Origin: Treponema sp.
GTDB lineage: Bacteria; Spirochaetota; Spirochaetia; Treponematales; Breznakiellaceae
Length of the DNA stretch: 64,000 nt
Reading direction: 5' to 3'
NCBI GenBank assembly: GCA_031257195.1
Contig: JAIRPD010000041.1
Coordinates: 1-64,000 of the forward strand
Positions 35,369-44,163 of this stretch are shown in pieces. The position numbers and the translations under genes were made by a program. Within the stretch, counting starts at the first letter, position 1. The number at the start of each line of letters is the position of its first letter. Under the pieces are notes generated by a model. It did no database searches. It saw only the letters and a list, made by a program, of their open reading frames with translations, and was not told the origin of the DNA.

Positions 35369-36634
35369 TTACTGGTTCAACGTTTCTTCCCGGTCCGCCA
35401 GGGTGATCGTGAGCTTTACCGGTTTCCCCGCCCGGATAACCTCCACCTCCACCGGATCTCCGGGTTTGTTATCCTCCAGGGCGGAGTAGAGATCCGCCAG
35501 GGCGGCTACCTTCATGCCGTCAACCATGGTAATAATATCCCCGCCCAGGTAGATCACGCTGGAGCTGTAGCGTACCGGCTCGGCGCCCTGGCGGAGTCCC
35601 GCCCTTTCGGCGAGCCCCCCCCGCTTGGTTCGGGAAACCAAAAGGCCCTCGGAAACGGGGAGTTTGGCGTACTGCACCAGGGCGGGAAAAAGCTGTACCA
35701 CCGACGCGTCGATCCAGCCCCGGCGTACCTTGCCCCGCTTGATCAGTTCCGCCACCACCCGTTTGGCGGTATTTACCGGCACGGCGAATCCTATGCCCAC
35801 CGAACCCCCCGACGGGGAGTAGAGCATCGTGTTGATCCCGATCATCCTGCCCCGGGAATCCAGCAGGGGGCCGCCGGAATTGCCGGGGTTAATCGAGGCG
35901 TCGGTTTGGATCATGTCCCGGACAATGTTCTGCCGGGAAATCTGGATAGGCCGTCCCAGGCCGGAAACAATCCCCACCGTTAATGTCCGCTCCAGGGCAA
36001 AGGGGTTCCCGATGGCCAGTACTTTTTGACCCACCTTGAGGGTGGAAGAATCGCCATAGGAAATAGTTTTAAGGTTTACCCCCCGGGGCGGGGTGAATTT
36101 AACCACCGCGAGATCGTTTTCCGGGTCGGTGCCCGTAACGGTACCCTCAAGCTGGGAACCGTCAAAGAGGTTGATGAATACCTTGTAAGCCTTCTCGATT
36201 ACATGGTAGTTGGTCAGCACATAACCCTGGGTATCGATGATAGAACCGGAGCCGGAGCCGCCGTTTTGGGGAACGGGCTCAAGGAACCAGTTGATTCCCA
36301 CCACCTCGGTGGTTATGTTTACCACCGCCTCGTTATATTGTTCGTAAACGGAAATATTTTCCCGCTCGTCGGCGCTGTAGGGCTGGAGTTCCGCGGCGGT
36401 ATAGCCCTGGGAGTTCGCCGTCCGGCTTTTGATGTCCCGTTCCGCCGGGTCAGAAGTCCCGGCGGACGGATCCTGGGAAAGGGCCTCCCCCGAAGCGCTG
36501 GAGCCCGCGGAGCCCGGCGCGGCTTCCAGGCCTCCGGCCTTTACCCAATAACCTGCCCCCAGGACGATCATGATCACGATGAGGGCGCTAAAAACGGAAA
36601 AAAGAAAAACCTGGCCGCGGCTGTATAGTTTCAT
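35369..36634 (-). CDS. HtrA/DegQ-type periplasmic serine protease
   Basis: 421 residues. One N-terminal membrane anchor (VFLFSVFSALIVIMIVLGAGYWV), protease domain with the triad His in VLTNYHVIEKA, Asp in DPENDLAVVKF and Ser in NPGNSGGPLL, and a single C-terminal PDZ domain (YLGGDIITMVDGMKVAALADLYSAL). It would handle misfolded envelope proteins. GGAGG begins the predicted 11-nt leader. Convergent with the preceding outer-membrane protein gene. Confidence 0.93.
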   Translation of the reverse strand: MKLYSRGQVFLFSVFSALIVIMIVLGAGYWVKAGGLEAAPGSAGSSASGEALSQDPSAGTSDPAERDIKSRTANSQGYTAAELQPYSADERENISVYEQYNEAVVNITTEVVGINWFLEPVPQNGGSGSGSIIDTQGYVLTNYHVIEKAYKVFINLFDGSQLEGTVTGTDPENDLAVVKFTPPRGVNLKTISYGDSSTLKVGQKVLAIGNPFALERTLTVGIVSGLGRPIQISRQNIVRDMIQTDASINPGNSGGPLLDSRGRMIGINTMLYSPSGGSVGIGFAVPVNTAKRVVAELIKRGKVRRGWIDASVVQLFPALVQYAKLPVSEGLLVSRTKRGGLAERAGLRQGAEPVRYSSSVIYLGGDIITMVDGMKVAALADLYSALEDNKPGDPVEVEVIRAGKPVKLTITLADREETLNQ

Positions 36635-36651
36635 CCCTCGCCTCCGTTCTT

Positions 36652-36660
36652 ATTGTACCA
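36652..36660 (-). promoter_or_regulatory. Extended -10 of the HtrA gene
   Basis: TGG-TACAAT on the minus strand (-10 at 36657-36652), the same 9-mer as at the GH3 gene. Predicted start 36645, leader 11 nt starting GGAGG. No good -35. Confidence 0.55.
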
Positions 36661-36763
36661 TAACATCTCCCCTTAACTCCATAGCCGCGCCCCGCCTCAA
36701 CGGAAAAGCAGCCGGAAGGCGGGCGGGAAGATAAACCTCCCCATCCTGGAGGTTCCGCGGGCT

Positions 36764-36793
36764 TTGACGGTTTGCCTTTTGGCGTGGTAGTAT
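36764..36793 (+). promoter_or_regulatory. HPt gene promoter, predicted leaderless
   Basis: TTGACG (36764-36769), 18-nt spacer, TAGTAT (36788-36793); predicted start 36799-36800, at ATG 36799. Confidence 0.6.
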
Positions 36794-36798
36794 GTTGC

Positions 36799-37419
36799 AT
36801 GGATTTGGCCAAACTCTACAACCAGCTCATTCGTATTGACGGCCTTGATGTTTGGGAGGGGCTTTCCCATGTAGGTCTTAACCGGCGGGTATACGCCGAC
36901 GCCCTAAGGCTCTTTTGCGGGGAGCTGGAGCAAAAGACGCGGGCGGTGTCCGCCGCCCTGGAAACGGAGAACTGGAAGGAATACGCCCAGGCCCTCCACG
37001 CCGTTAAGGGCGCCCTGGCGGGGGTGGGGGCCTGGGAGCTGGCCCAGAGGACCCAGGAAATAGAAGCCGCCTTTAGGAAAGGGGACTATGCCCGAAGCCG
37101 CGCGGAAATGGGTGTGTGTGTGGAGGCCCTTCGGAAGTTTTCCAGCGCTTTGCGTTCCACGCTTCTCTTTACCCGGGAGGTGGAAAAGCCCCGGGAAGAA
37201 GCCTCCATTCCCTACCTTAAGGAAAAACTGGAACAGCTTAAAACGGCTTGTTCCACCGGCAACAGTGTTGACGCCGACGCCCTGGGGAAAGAGCTGGCGG
37301 CCAAAACCTTTCTTGATGAGGAAACCGATAAATTTGTGGAACGGATCCGGGCCTACATCGAAAATTTCGATTACGATCTGGTTCTTGAGGCGATTGCCGG
37401 CAGTCCGTTTCTGTGCTAA
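36799..37419 (+). CDS. Histidine phosphotransfer (HPt) domain protein
   Basis: 206 residues. The first ~115 form an HPt four-helix bundle with the phospho-accepting His67 in YAQALHAVKGALAGVGAWEL. The C-terminal ~90 residues form a second helical region (PYLKEKLEQLKTACSTGNSVDADALGKELA) without such a His, probably a degenerate HPt-like bundle. It would relay phosphate between a hybrid kinase and a response regulator, neither encoded nearby. The start at 36799 rests on the promoter position; there is no ribosome site. Confidence 0.85.
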   Translation: MDLAKLYNQLIRIDGLDVWEGLSHVGLNRRVYADALRLFCGELEQKTRAVSAALETENWKEYAQALHAVKGALAGVGAWELAQRTQEIEAAFRKGDYARSRAEMGVCVEALRKFSSALRSTLLFTREVEKPREEASIPYLKEKLEQLKTACSTGNSVDADALGKELAAKTFLDEETDKFVERIRAYIENFDYDLVLEAIAGSPFLC

Positions 37420-37422
37420 ACT
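37394..37422 (+). promoter_or_regulatory. Promoter of the beta-helix lipoprotein inside the HPt gene end
   Basis: TTGCCG (37394-37399), 17-nt spacer, TGC-TAAACT extended -10 (37417-37422). Predicted start 37429 gives a 4-nt leader before ATG 37433. Confidence 0.55.
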
Positions 37423-37432
37423 GAGCCGGTTT

Positions 37433-38680
37433 ATGAAAATCCCCGTACTTGTACCGTTTCTGGCGGCGGCGGTCTTGTTTTCCGGCTGCGCCGCCGTTCC
37501 AAAAGCGCCCCCATCGGATACCTATTATGTCATGGCCGGCGGCAGCGACCGCAATGACGGTCTTTCGGAACAAACCCCCTTCAGGTCCCTTTTTAAGGCC
37601 GTGGTAATGGCGGCCAACAGCCCCGTCAAAATCATTACGGTCATTGGAACCCTGGACGCTTCCAGTGAACAGTCTTCCCACCCCGAACGGGTCTTCCTGA
37701 TCCAGGGCGGCGGGGCGGAGCAGATCCTGATCCGGGGCGCAAACCCCGCGGGGCGGACCGGGGTTTCCACCGGGGGGGCGGTGTTGTCCGCCGCGGGGAG
37801 CGGACGGCGGACGGTGCTGGTAAGGGGTCCGGTAAAGGTCCGTTTTGAGGGAATCGAAATTTCCGGGGGCAGGGCCTCTGGCGAGGGGGGAGGGATAGGG
37901 ATCGGCCCCGGCTCTTCCGTAACCTTGGGTCCCGGCTCGGTACTCAGGGACAACAACTCCGATAACCTGGGGGGAGGCGCCGTGGTTGCCCCCGGGGGAA
38001 CCCTCTACCTTGAGGGGGGCCTTGTTTCCGGCAACCGTTCTTCCCTGGTGGGCGGAGGCATCGCCGTGGCGGGAACTTCCGGCAGCCTGGTAATCAGGAA
38101 CGGGGAGATCAGCGGCAACCATTCCCAGGGCGGCGGCGGTGTGGCGGTTTATGAAGGCGGCCAGTGTACCCTTTCCGGGGGCGTGGTCCAAAACAACACG
38201 GCGGACATGGCCGGCGGCGGGGTCATGGTAAACCGGGGCGCCGCTTTTACCATGGAGGGGGGCTTTATCCGGGGGAACCGCTCCTCCGGCGTGGGGGGCG
38301 GCCTGGTCCTCCTGGAAAACGGGAATTTTGCCCTTAAGGGAGGCGAAATCACCGGTAATCAGGCGGCGGAACACGGCGGGGGTATCGCCGCGGATAACAC
38401 CTGTTCCCTCACCATCCAGGGCGGGTTTATCGCCGCCAATCGGGCCGCGGAACGGGGCGGGGGCGTCTTTACCGCCGGCTCCCTTGTCAAAACCGGGGGC
38501 AAGATCTACGGCGGCGACGTTCCCGGGGACCAGGCCAACGCCGCTTCTTCCGGCGCGGCGATTTTTGTGTTCCGGGGGGAGGGGAAAAATAAAATCCGGG
38601 AAACAAGCGCCAGCGAAGCCCTGATACTGGACTCCTCCTCAGACATGGGCTGGGTTCTTGAGGACTCCGGGGAGTCCTAA
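37433..38680 (+). CDS. Lipoprotein with polymorphic right-handed beta-helix repeats
   Basis: 415 residues. Signal and lipobox-like LFSGC (Cys near 20). Then DTYYVMAGGSDRNDGLSEQTPFRSL, the opening typical of DUF1565-type parallel beta-helix proteins, and at least eight imperfect turns carrying GGG(V/I) with N-x-(A/S) asparagine ladders (GGVVQNNTADMAGGGVMV; GGEITGNQAAEHGGGIAA). Similar to Chlamydia Pmp-style repeats. Probably surface or periplasmic binding/adhesion. Not cotranslated with HPt, from which it is 13 bp away. Confidence 0.8.
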   Translation: MKIPVLVPFLAAAVLFSGCAAVPKAPPSDTYYVMAGGSDRNDGLSEQTPFRSLFKAVVMAANSPVKIITVIGTLDASSEQSSHPERVFLIQGGGAEQILIRGANPAGRTGVSTGGAVLSAAGSGRRTVLVRGPVKVRFEGIEISGGRASGEGGGIGIGPGSSVTLGPGSVLRDNNSDNLGGGAVVAPGGTLYLEGGLVSGNRSSLVGGGIAVAGTSGSLVIRNGEISGNHSQGGGGVAVYEGGQCTLSGGVVQNNTADMAGGGVMVNRGAAFTMEGGFIRGNRSSGVGGGLVLLENGNFALKGGEITGNQAAEHGGGIAADNTCSLTIQGGFIAANRAAERGGGVFTAGSLVKTGGKIYGGDVPGDQANAASSGAAIFVFRGEGKNKIRETSASEALILDSSSDMGWVLEDSGES

Positions 38681-38811
38681 GAAAAAGGTTTCCCGCGCGT
38701 ACCGCCCCCCGATTGCGGCCCATGATCCCCGCCGCGTCTTCCCTGAAGTTGAGAACCGGACCAGCCGCCCCGCCGGGTTTTCTTTGCGGGTTTTCCCGGG
38801 GCCGCCATTTC

Positions 38812-39288
38812 CTATGGCTTCTTTACCGCCTCGAGGGCCACGGACAGGTTAAACGAGTCATGGTCAAAAATATCAAAGGGGATGCGCATGATCCGGGCCT
38901 GGGAATTGGGCCACCTAATGGCATGTTCCCCGCCTTCCACAATGGCGGGCAGACTGATCACCAGCCGGAAGCTTTCCTCCAGCCCCTTCTTCGCGTTCCC
39001 CGCGATGATGTTAAGGACCTCGCCGATGGCGTCCACCACATCATCGTCCAGGCTGGCGTGTTCCGTTCCGGTGAGGATGTTGGTTATCCTTAAGGCCAGG
39101 TTCTTTTTCATGGACATAACCACCGCCCCCCGGGCATCCCCGGTAAGGCCGATCACGGCGGATAAGTCCCATTCGTTGACAGCGCTGGTTTCGCTGAAAT
39201 AGGGCCGGCCCACCTTAAGGTCCGCCCCCAGGAATTCCTTGAACACGTTAAGGCACGCGCCGATAAAGGGTTTGATATGCTGTTCCAC
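38812..39288 (-). CDS. cheX: CheX-type chemotaxis phosphatase family protein
   Basis: 158 residues. CheC/CheX fold with the catalytic E-x2-N motif in VVDAIGEVLNIIAGNAKKGLEES, and FLGADLKVGRPYF at the N terminus. CheX in spirochaetes dephosphorylates CheY-P. This is a lone gene with no other che gene in the window, so it may be a paralogue serving another response regulator. GGAGG lies ahead of ATG 39288, with TTACAAT further upstream as likely -10. Confidence 0.82.
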   Translation of the reverse strand: MEQHIKPFIGACLNVFKEFLGADLKVGRPYFSETSAVNEWDLSAVIGLTGDARGAVVMSMKKNLALRITNILTGTEHASLDDDVVDAIGEVLNIIAGNAKKGLEESFRLVISLPAIVEGGEHAIRWPNSQARIMRIPFDIFDHDSFNLSVALEAVKKP

Positions 39289-39571
39289 AGCCGCCTCCTC
39301 TTATATATTTATTGTAAGGCTATTTTAACGAATTTCCCGATAAACATCTTCCCATTCAAGGACCGGGCGGGAGATTTTCAGTTTCGGGAAGGTGTTTTCG
39401 CGATACTTCCCCTGGCGCGGGAATGAAGAACCCGGGGGTAAGCGCGAACCGCGGACCAAAGGTCTGACGGTTCGGCGGGGTATGGACCCCCGCCTTCCAA
39501 TCATCCGGGGCTAAAACTGTTTTCACGGGTACTTGTCTCTCTGGTTTCTTTGCCGATATTGTATAGTAGAG

Positions 39572-40921
39572 ATGAATTCCGTCCGCCATATATACAGTAT
39601 GCGTAAAATGCTCGTTTTGGGAATGATTCTTTTCGCCGCCCCGGCTTTTTTTACCCCCCCCCTGTCTGGTGCCCAGTCCCTAAAAGCGGACGCGCCCACC
39701 GCCTCCATCCAGGACGACTCGATTCTCCGGCAGTCCATAAAAGACCGCTGGTTGACGGCGAGTCCCGCCCAGGTCCTAAAAAACAAACCGTTTATCTATA
39801 ACCTCCCCGGCGGGGTCCCCGTCCAGGTCCGGTCCGGGGGCCGGGGGGATGAATTTATGGTGATTTTGGCCCGGGAACGGAACGGGACCTATACCGGCAC
39901 CGCCCAAGGCTCCTGGATCTATACCCGGAAAGTGACCACCGGCGAGGCGGAACGGATCCGGGTTTTTTTGCGGAGCGATCCCTTGGCCTATGTGCAGTTC
40001 CGGCCCCTGGGGCGGGACAGGAGCCTGATGGACGTGGTTCTCCACGAGGCCTACGTGATCCGGGGCCTGGCCCTGGGGGTCCCCTTTGACCGGCTCCTCG
40101 TTATTCCCCTGGAAGAGGCCCTGGCCTTCGCGGGGGAACGCTTTCCCCGGCGCTACTTTGACCCCGATCCCCGGCAGTACCGGAACATCCGCGCCTTTGT
40201 CTCCCGGATCCGGGCCGGCCTGCCGGGGCTTGCTTTCCAGGATGATGGGGCCCTGGACGAAAATGGCCGCTATGTGTTTATCGAAAACCTCCGGCCCCAG
40301 GGGGAGGACCCAGGGCTTAACTGTTCCGGTTTCGCCAAGTGGGTGGTGGACGGCATGCTGCGGCCCGTAACCGGACAACGGCTTGCCATTGCCCCCCTTA
40401 AAGCGCCCGTAACCCCCAGGACTTCCTCTTTGGCGGCGAACTTTGAAAACCGGGATTCTCTCTTTGGCCTGGACTGGACCAGAAACTTGGCCCTGGAGGC
40501 GGCCAGGGTCCTGCGATCCTCCAGTTTTGCCAGGGTGGAAAACGTGGAAGTCCGGCGGGAAAGCTTCGCCTCCCTGATCGACCGGAGCCGGGGAAGCGCG
40601 GCGATCAAGAACTATCCGGGCTTTCTCCTTAACGCGGGGTTCAGTCTGGAAGGGATCCGGCCCCTGCTCTATACCCTGGCTATCGACGAACCGGGCTGCC
40701 TCTACCTGGCCTCGGTAAACAACGAGCGCCCCACGGTCCCGCCCCAGCGCCAGCACTACCATGTGGCGGTGCTGGTTCCCTATTTTAGCGAGACCGGGGT
40801 TTTCCAGGTGGCGGTTTTTGAGAGCGCCGCGGAAACCGGCCTTACCGGCTTTATAGGCCGCCACCCCAACGCCATGGTAAACCTGGTCCGGATTCCTGTG
40901 GAGGGCTCCTTTGAACCCTGA
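39572..40921 (+). CDS. Exported protein, possible NlpC/P60-like papain-fold peptidase
   Basis: About 449 residues (440 if ATG 39599 is used, which starts directly at MRKMLVLGMILFAAPAFF). Signal region then an SH3b-like part (PFIYNLPGGVPVQVRSG). A Cys in DPGLNCSGFAKWVVDG near residue 255 resembles the NlpC/P60 CSGF motif, and a His in QRQHYHVAVLVPYF near 400 could be its partner; the ~150-residue insertion is unusual, so this is tentative. TATAGT (39562-39567) stands 4 nt before ATG 39572. The 3' end overlaps the next gene. Confidence 0.6.
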   Translation: MNSVRHIYSMRKMLVLGMILFAAPAFFTPPLSGAQSLKADAPTASIQDDSILRQSIKDRWLTASPAQVLKNKPFIYNLPGGVPVQVRSGGRGDEFMVILARERNGTYTGTAQGSWIYTRKVTTGEAERIRVFLRSDPLAYVQFRPLGRDRSLMDVVLHEAYVIRGLALGVPFDRLLVIPLEEALAFAGERFPRRYFDPDPRQYRNIRAFVSRIRAGLPGLAFQDDGALDENGRYVFIENLRPQGEDPGLNCSGFAKWVVDGMLRPVTGQRLAIAPLKAPVTPRTSSLAANFENRDSLFGLDWTRNLALEAARVLRSSSFARVENVEVRRESFASLIDRSRGSAAIKNYPGFLLNAGFSLEGIRPLLYTLAIDEPGCLYLASVNNERPTVPPQRQHYHVAVLVPYFSETGVFQVAVFESAAETGLTGFIGRHPNAMVNLVRIPVEGSFEP

Positions 40922-41654
40922 AAAAACGCGAAAACCCCTGGAAACCGGCCCCTCCCCGGCCTCCTTTACGTACCTGGGCGCGGTTACCGCCTTTTTTTCG
41001 GTGATCCTGGTAACCAGTAACGTGGCTTCCTCGGCGAAGATCGTAAACCTGGGCTTTTCCATCCTGGGGGTTCCCCTGGCCTTTGACGGGGGCACCCTCC
41101 TCTTTCCCCTGTCCTACGTGTTCGGCGACATCCTGACCGAGGTCTATGGCTTCCGGGCCTCCCGCCGGGTGATCTGGACGGGCTTTGCCGCCCTGGCCCT
41201 TTCGGCGGCGATCTTCTTTGTGCTGCGGATCCTTCCCCCGGACCCGGTGTGGGAATCCTACGCCGGGTCCGCCGCCTACCAGGCGATCCTGGGGGGAATG
41301 AGTTCCGGCGGCATCGTCCTCGCGAGTCTGGCGGGCTACCTGGCGGGGGAATTTTCCAACTCCGTTGTCCTTTCCCGGGTAAAGGTTCTGATGAAGGGCC
41401 GCCTGCTCTGGGCCAGGACCATAGGCAGCACCCTGGTGGGGGAACTCCTGGACAGCCTTGTTTTTGTGTTGATCGCCAGCCTCACCGGGGTCTTTGGCTG
41501 GGAACTCTTCCTGACCCTCGTGTTGACCAACTACCTTTTTAAGTGCGCCCTGGAGGTGATCCTGACCCCGGCGACCTACTTGGCGGTGAACGCCCTGAAA
41601 AAGGCCGAGGGGGTGGACGTATACGACGAGGGAGTGCGGTACAGACCCTGGTAA
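40911..41654 (+). CDS. Queuosine precursor transporter, YhhQ family
   Basis: 247 residues with about six membrane segments (AVTAFFSVILVTSNVASSAKIV, LLFPLSYVFGDILTEVYGFR, IGSTLVGELLDSLVFVLIASL, TNYLFKCALEVILTPATYL). LTEVYGFRASRRVIW and the GSTLVGELLDS segment are hallmarks of the YhhQ/QPTR family that imports 7-cyano-7-deazaguanine or queuine. Start TTG 40911 overlaps the upstream stop. No queuosine genes are visible nearby. Confidence 0.9.
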   Translation: MNPEKTRKPLETGPSPASFTYLGAVTAFFSVILVTSNVASSAKIVNLGFSILGVPLAFDGGTLLFPLSYVFGDILTEVYGFRASRRVIWTGFAALALSAAIFFVLRILPPDPVWESYAGSAAYQAILGGMSSGGIVLASLAGYLAGEFSNSVVLSRVKVLMKGRLLWARTIGSTLVGELLDSLVFVLIASLTGVFGWELFLTLVLTNYLFKCALEVILTPATYLAVNALKKAEGVDVYDEGVRYRPW

Positions 41655-41660
41655 GGGACC

Positions 41661-41689
41661 TTGACCCTGGGTTCTTCTTCCGGTACGCT
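41661..41689 (+). promoter_or_regulatory. ilvE promoter
   Basis: TTGACC (41661-41666), 17-nt spacer, TACGCT (41684-41689). Predicted leader of 10 nt before ATG 41706. Confidence 0.5.
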
Positions 41690-41705
41690 AACCGGGGAGA
41701 ATGAT

Positions 41706-42788
41706 ATGGCCTTTAACCTAAACAGCTATCCGGTCGCGTACCGGGCAAAGTACACGGAAAACGGGGAGTGGAGAGAAGAATTCCTGGAAAAACCCCACAA
41801 AACCCCCGGGGAGGAGGCGCGGCTCCCCCCCGCCGAAGCCGTCCTGCTCGCGGAATCCCGTAACTTCTATGCGGATATGCCCCTGGTCAACTACACTACC
41901 CAGTACGGCCTGGGCTGTTTTGAGGGGGTCAAAGCCCTGCCCCAGAAAAACGGGGGACTGGCCATATTCAGGCCGGACCAAAACGCCCGGCGTTTTTATA
42001 ACTCCATGGAGGGGCTTTTTATGCCCCCCTTCCCCCGGGAAACCTTTGTCAACGCCCTGGTGGAAACGGTCAGGCGCAACACCCTTTTGGGTTTCAGCCC
42101 CCCCTACCGGGCGGAATGGGAAAAAGATTCCTTTATGAGCGCCGATTCGGTATACATCCGGCCCTTTACCTATACCGAGGGGGGAATAGGGGTGAACATC
42201 TCCCGGCAGCCCTGGGTGGTGGTGATTTGCACCCCGGTAAGCGCCTACTTTACCGAGGGCCGCTCCGACGCGGTGGTAACCGAGCGAATCCGGGCCACCC
42301 CCAAGGGCACGGGCTGGATCAAGGCGGACTCCAACTACGTTATCGCCGCCCTGGCCAAGCACGAGGCCCACGAGCGGGGCTACATGGAGTGCGTATTCCT
42401 TGACGCGGTAAGCCGCCGGTACATTGAGGAAGGCTCCTCGTGTAACATCTTTTTCTACCTGAAATCCGGGGAATTGGTTACCCCCGATCTGGGGGACACG
42501 ATCCTCCCCGGCATTACCCGCCTAAGCCTGATTGAGCTGGCCCGGGACCGGGGGATACGGGTAACGGAGCGGAAAATCACCATAGAGGAGGCGATGTCGG
42601 AAACCAGCGAATGCTTTGTCAGCGGTACCGCCGCCGGGGCCACCCCCCTGTCCTCCCTGACGTACAACGAAAAAAAAGCGGCCTTTACCTGCCCCGGGGA
42701 GCTGACCCTGGAACTTCAAAAAACCCTCAAAGGTATACAGTACGGCCTCCTGCCCGACCCCAAGGGGTGGATGACGCCGGTCATCTAA
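41706..42788 (+). CDS. ilvE: Branched-chain amino acid aminotransferase
   Basis: 360 residues, fold-type IV PLP transaminase of the long (eukaryote-like) branch. YGLGCFEGVKAL, the PLP lysine in GTGWIKADSNYVIAAL, EEGSSCNIFFYL, and ILPGITRLSLIELA are all present. It interconverts Leu/Ile/Val and their 2-oxo acids. ATG 41706 is preferred, with GGGGAGA upstream; an in-frame TTG at 41661 lies in the -35 element. No other branched-chain gene is nearby. Confidence 0.93.
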   Translation: MAFNLNSYPVAYRAKYTENGEWREEFLEKPHKTPGEEARLPPAEAVLLAESRNFYADMPLVNYTTQYGLGCFEGVKALPQKNGGLAIFRPDQNARRFYNSMEGLFMPPFPRETFVNALVETVRRNTLLGFSPPYRAEWEKDSFMSADSVYIRPFTYTEGGIGVNISRQPWVVVICTPVSAYFTEGRSDAVVTERIRATPKGTGWIKADSNYVIAALAKHEAHERGYMECVFLDAVSRRYIEEGSSCNIFFYLKSGELVTPDLGDTILPGITRLSLIELARDRGIRVTERKITIEEAMSETSECFVSGTAAGATPLSSLTYNEKKAAFTCPGELTLELQKTLKGIQYGLLPDPKGWMTPVI

Positions 42789-42795
42789 AGATGAC

Positions 42796-44085
42796 ATGAG
42801 CCGTCTTCCGCCCCCCCGGTCCTGCGGGTTTCCCGGAAAACTCCCGGGACCGGGGGTAACGTTTTTATTCCTGCTTTGCCTCTCCTTCCCGTTGCGCGCC
42901 CAGGCCCCGGACGCGCCGGGAAACGCCCCGCGGCCCATCGTTGACGTGGAGATAAGCGGCCTCCGGCGGACCAAGCCCCAGGCCGCCCGGTATCCCCTGG
43001 AAAAGTTTATCGGCCAGGACGCCGGAACCCTGGACCCCAACGAGGTGCAGGCGGCGGTAAAAGATACGGGGGTCTTGGAATGCCTGGCGGTGGAAGTGGC
43101 CGAAACGGCGGCGGGCCCGGTGCTGCGGGTTACCGTAGCGGAGAAGTGGTCCTTCTTCCCCGTCCCCCTGATACTGGCCGGTTCCGGGGGGACAAGCTTC
43201 GGCCTCTTCCTGGCGGACACCAACGCCTTTGGCCTGCGGGACCAGGCCGTCCTGGGGGGCATGTACGGTTCCGGGGGCTGGACGGCCCTGGCGCTCTACA
43301 ACCACACCCCCCACCGCCGGGGGCCGCCGGGGTGGAACGCCCTGTTCATGTACAACCGTCAGGAACGGAAAGACCAGAACCGGGACGAGGAAACCCTGCG
43401 CCGCTATACCGCCGATTCCCTGCATGTTTCCGCGGGTTTACAGTATTCTCTAACCGAACTGCTTTCCGCCGCCGCGGCTCTTTCTTTTACCCGAGTTACC
43501 CTGGCGGAAAACGACTCCCCCCTCAACGCCCCCGCCGGCGGGGCCGCGCATCTGGGGTTTTCCCCGGGCCTTTCCCTTCGGGCCAGCGGCTGGGACGGCT
43601 ACCTCTTTTCCCAGCGGAGCCTTTCCCTCCGGTACACCTGCTACCTGGCCCTGGAGGGCTCCTCCTATCACAAGGCGGAATTCCGGGGGATCTTTGAACA
43701 GTCCCTGATCCCCGGTTTCCGACTGAACCTGCGGAGCGGGGCGGTGTGGAATTCCAGCGCGGACAGCCTTTTTGAGTCCGGCCCCCAGGAAGCCCTGGTA
43801 GACATCCTGCCCCGGGGCTTTTCCGCCCTCCACTATACCGGCTTTTCCGGGGGCTTCGAGAAGTACCTGGTCAAAACCCGGCAGGGAACGCTCTCCGCCC
43901 TGTTCACCTGGCAGGCGGTGTTTTCCCGGGGCCCCCTGGGGGGAGACGAGGTTGACCACGGCCCCTCCGGGGGAATCCGCTTTTACCTAAGCCGCTTGGC
44001 CATCCCCGCCCTGGGATTGAACCTGGCCTACAACATGAACTCCGGCCGGCCCCAGTTTGCCTTTAGCCTGGGCATGGGGTTCTAG
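42796..44085 (+). CDS. Outer-membrane protein with POTRA-like and barrel domains
   Basis: 429 residues. Hydrophobic signal (VTFLFLLCLSFPLRAQA), one POTRA-like unit (IVDVEISGLRRTKPQAARYPLEKFIG ... VLECLAVEVAETAAGPVLRVTVAEKW, about residues 48-120), then ~300 residues of barrel strands ending QFAFSLGMGF with terminal Phe, as in Omp85 members. It is a short BamA/TamA-type relative and may insert or export outer-membrane or surface proteins. It starts 7 bp after ilvE with only a weak ribosome site. Confidence 0.78.
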   Translation: MSRLPPPRSCGFPGKLPGPGVTFLFLLCLSFPLRAQAPDAPGNAPRPIVDVEISGLRRTKPQAARYPLEKFIGQDAGTLDPNEVQAAVKDTGVLECLAVEVAETAAGPVLRVTVAEKWSFFPVPLILAGSGGTSFGLFLADTNAFGLRDQAVLGGMYGSGGWTALALYNHTPHRRGPPGWNALFMYNRQERKDQNRDEETLRRYTADSLHVSAGLQYSLTELLSAAAALSFTRVTLAENDSPLNAPAGGAAHLGFSPGLSLRASGWDGYLFSQRSLSLRYTCYLALEGSSYHKAEFRGIFEQSLIPGFRLNLRSGAVWNSSADSLFESGPQEALVDILPRGFSALHYTGFSGGFEKYLVKTRQGTLSALFTWQAVFSRGPLGGDEVDHGPSGGIRFYLSRLAIPALGLNLAYNMNSGRPQFAFSLGMGF

Positions 44086-44163
44086 GCCCCCCGCTGGCCT
44101 GCGGGAAACGCCCATTGTCAATACAGAATGGCCCGTTGTCTGTTCGGCGGGGTCCCGGGGAAA

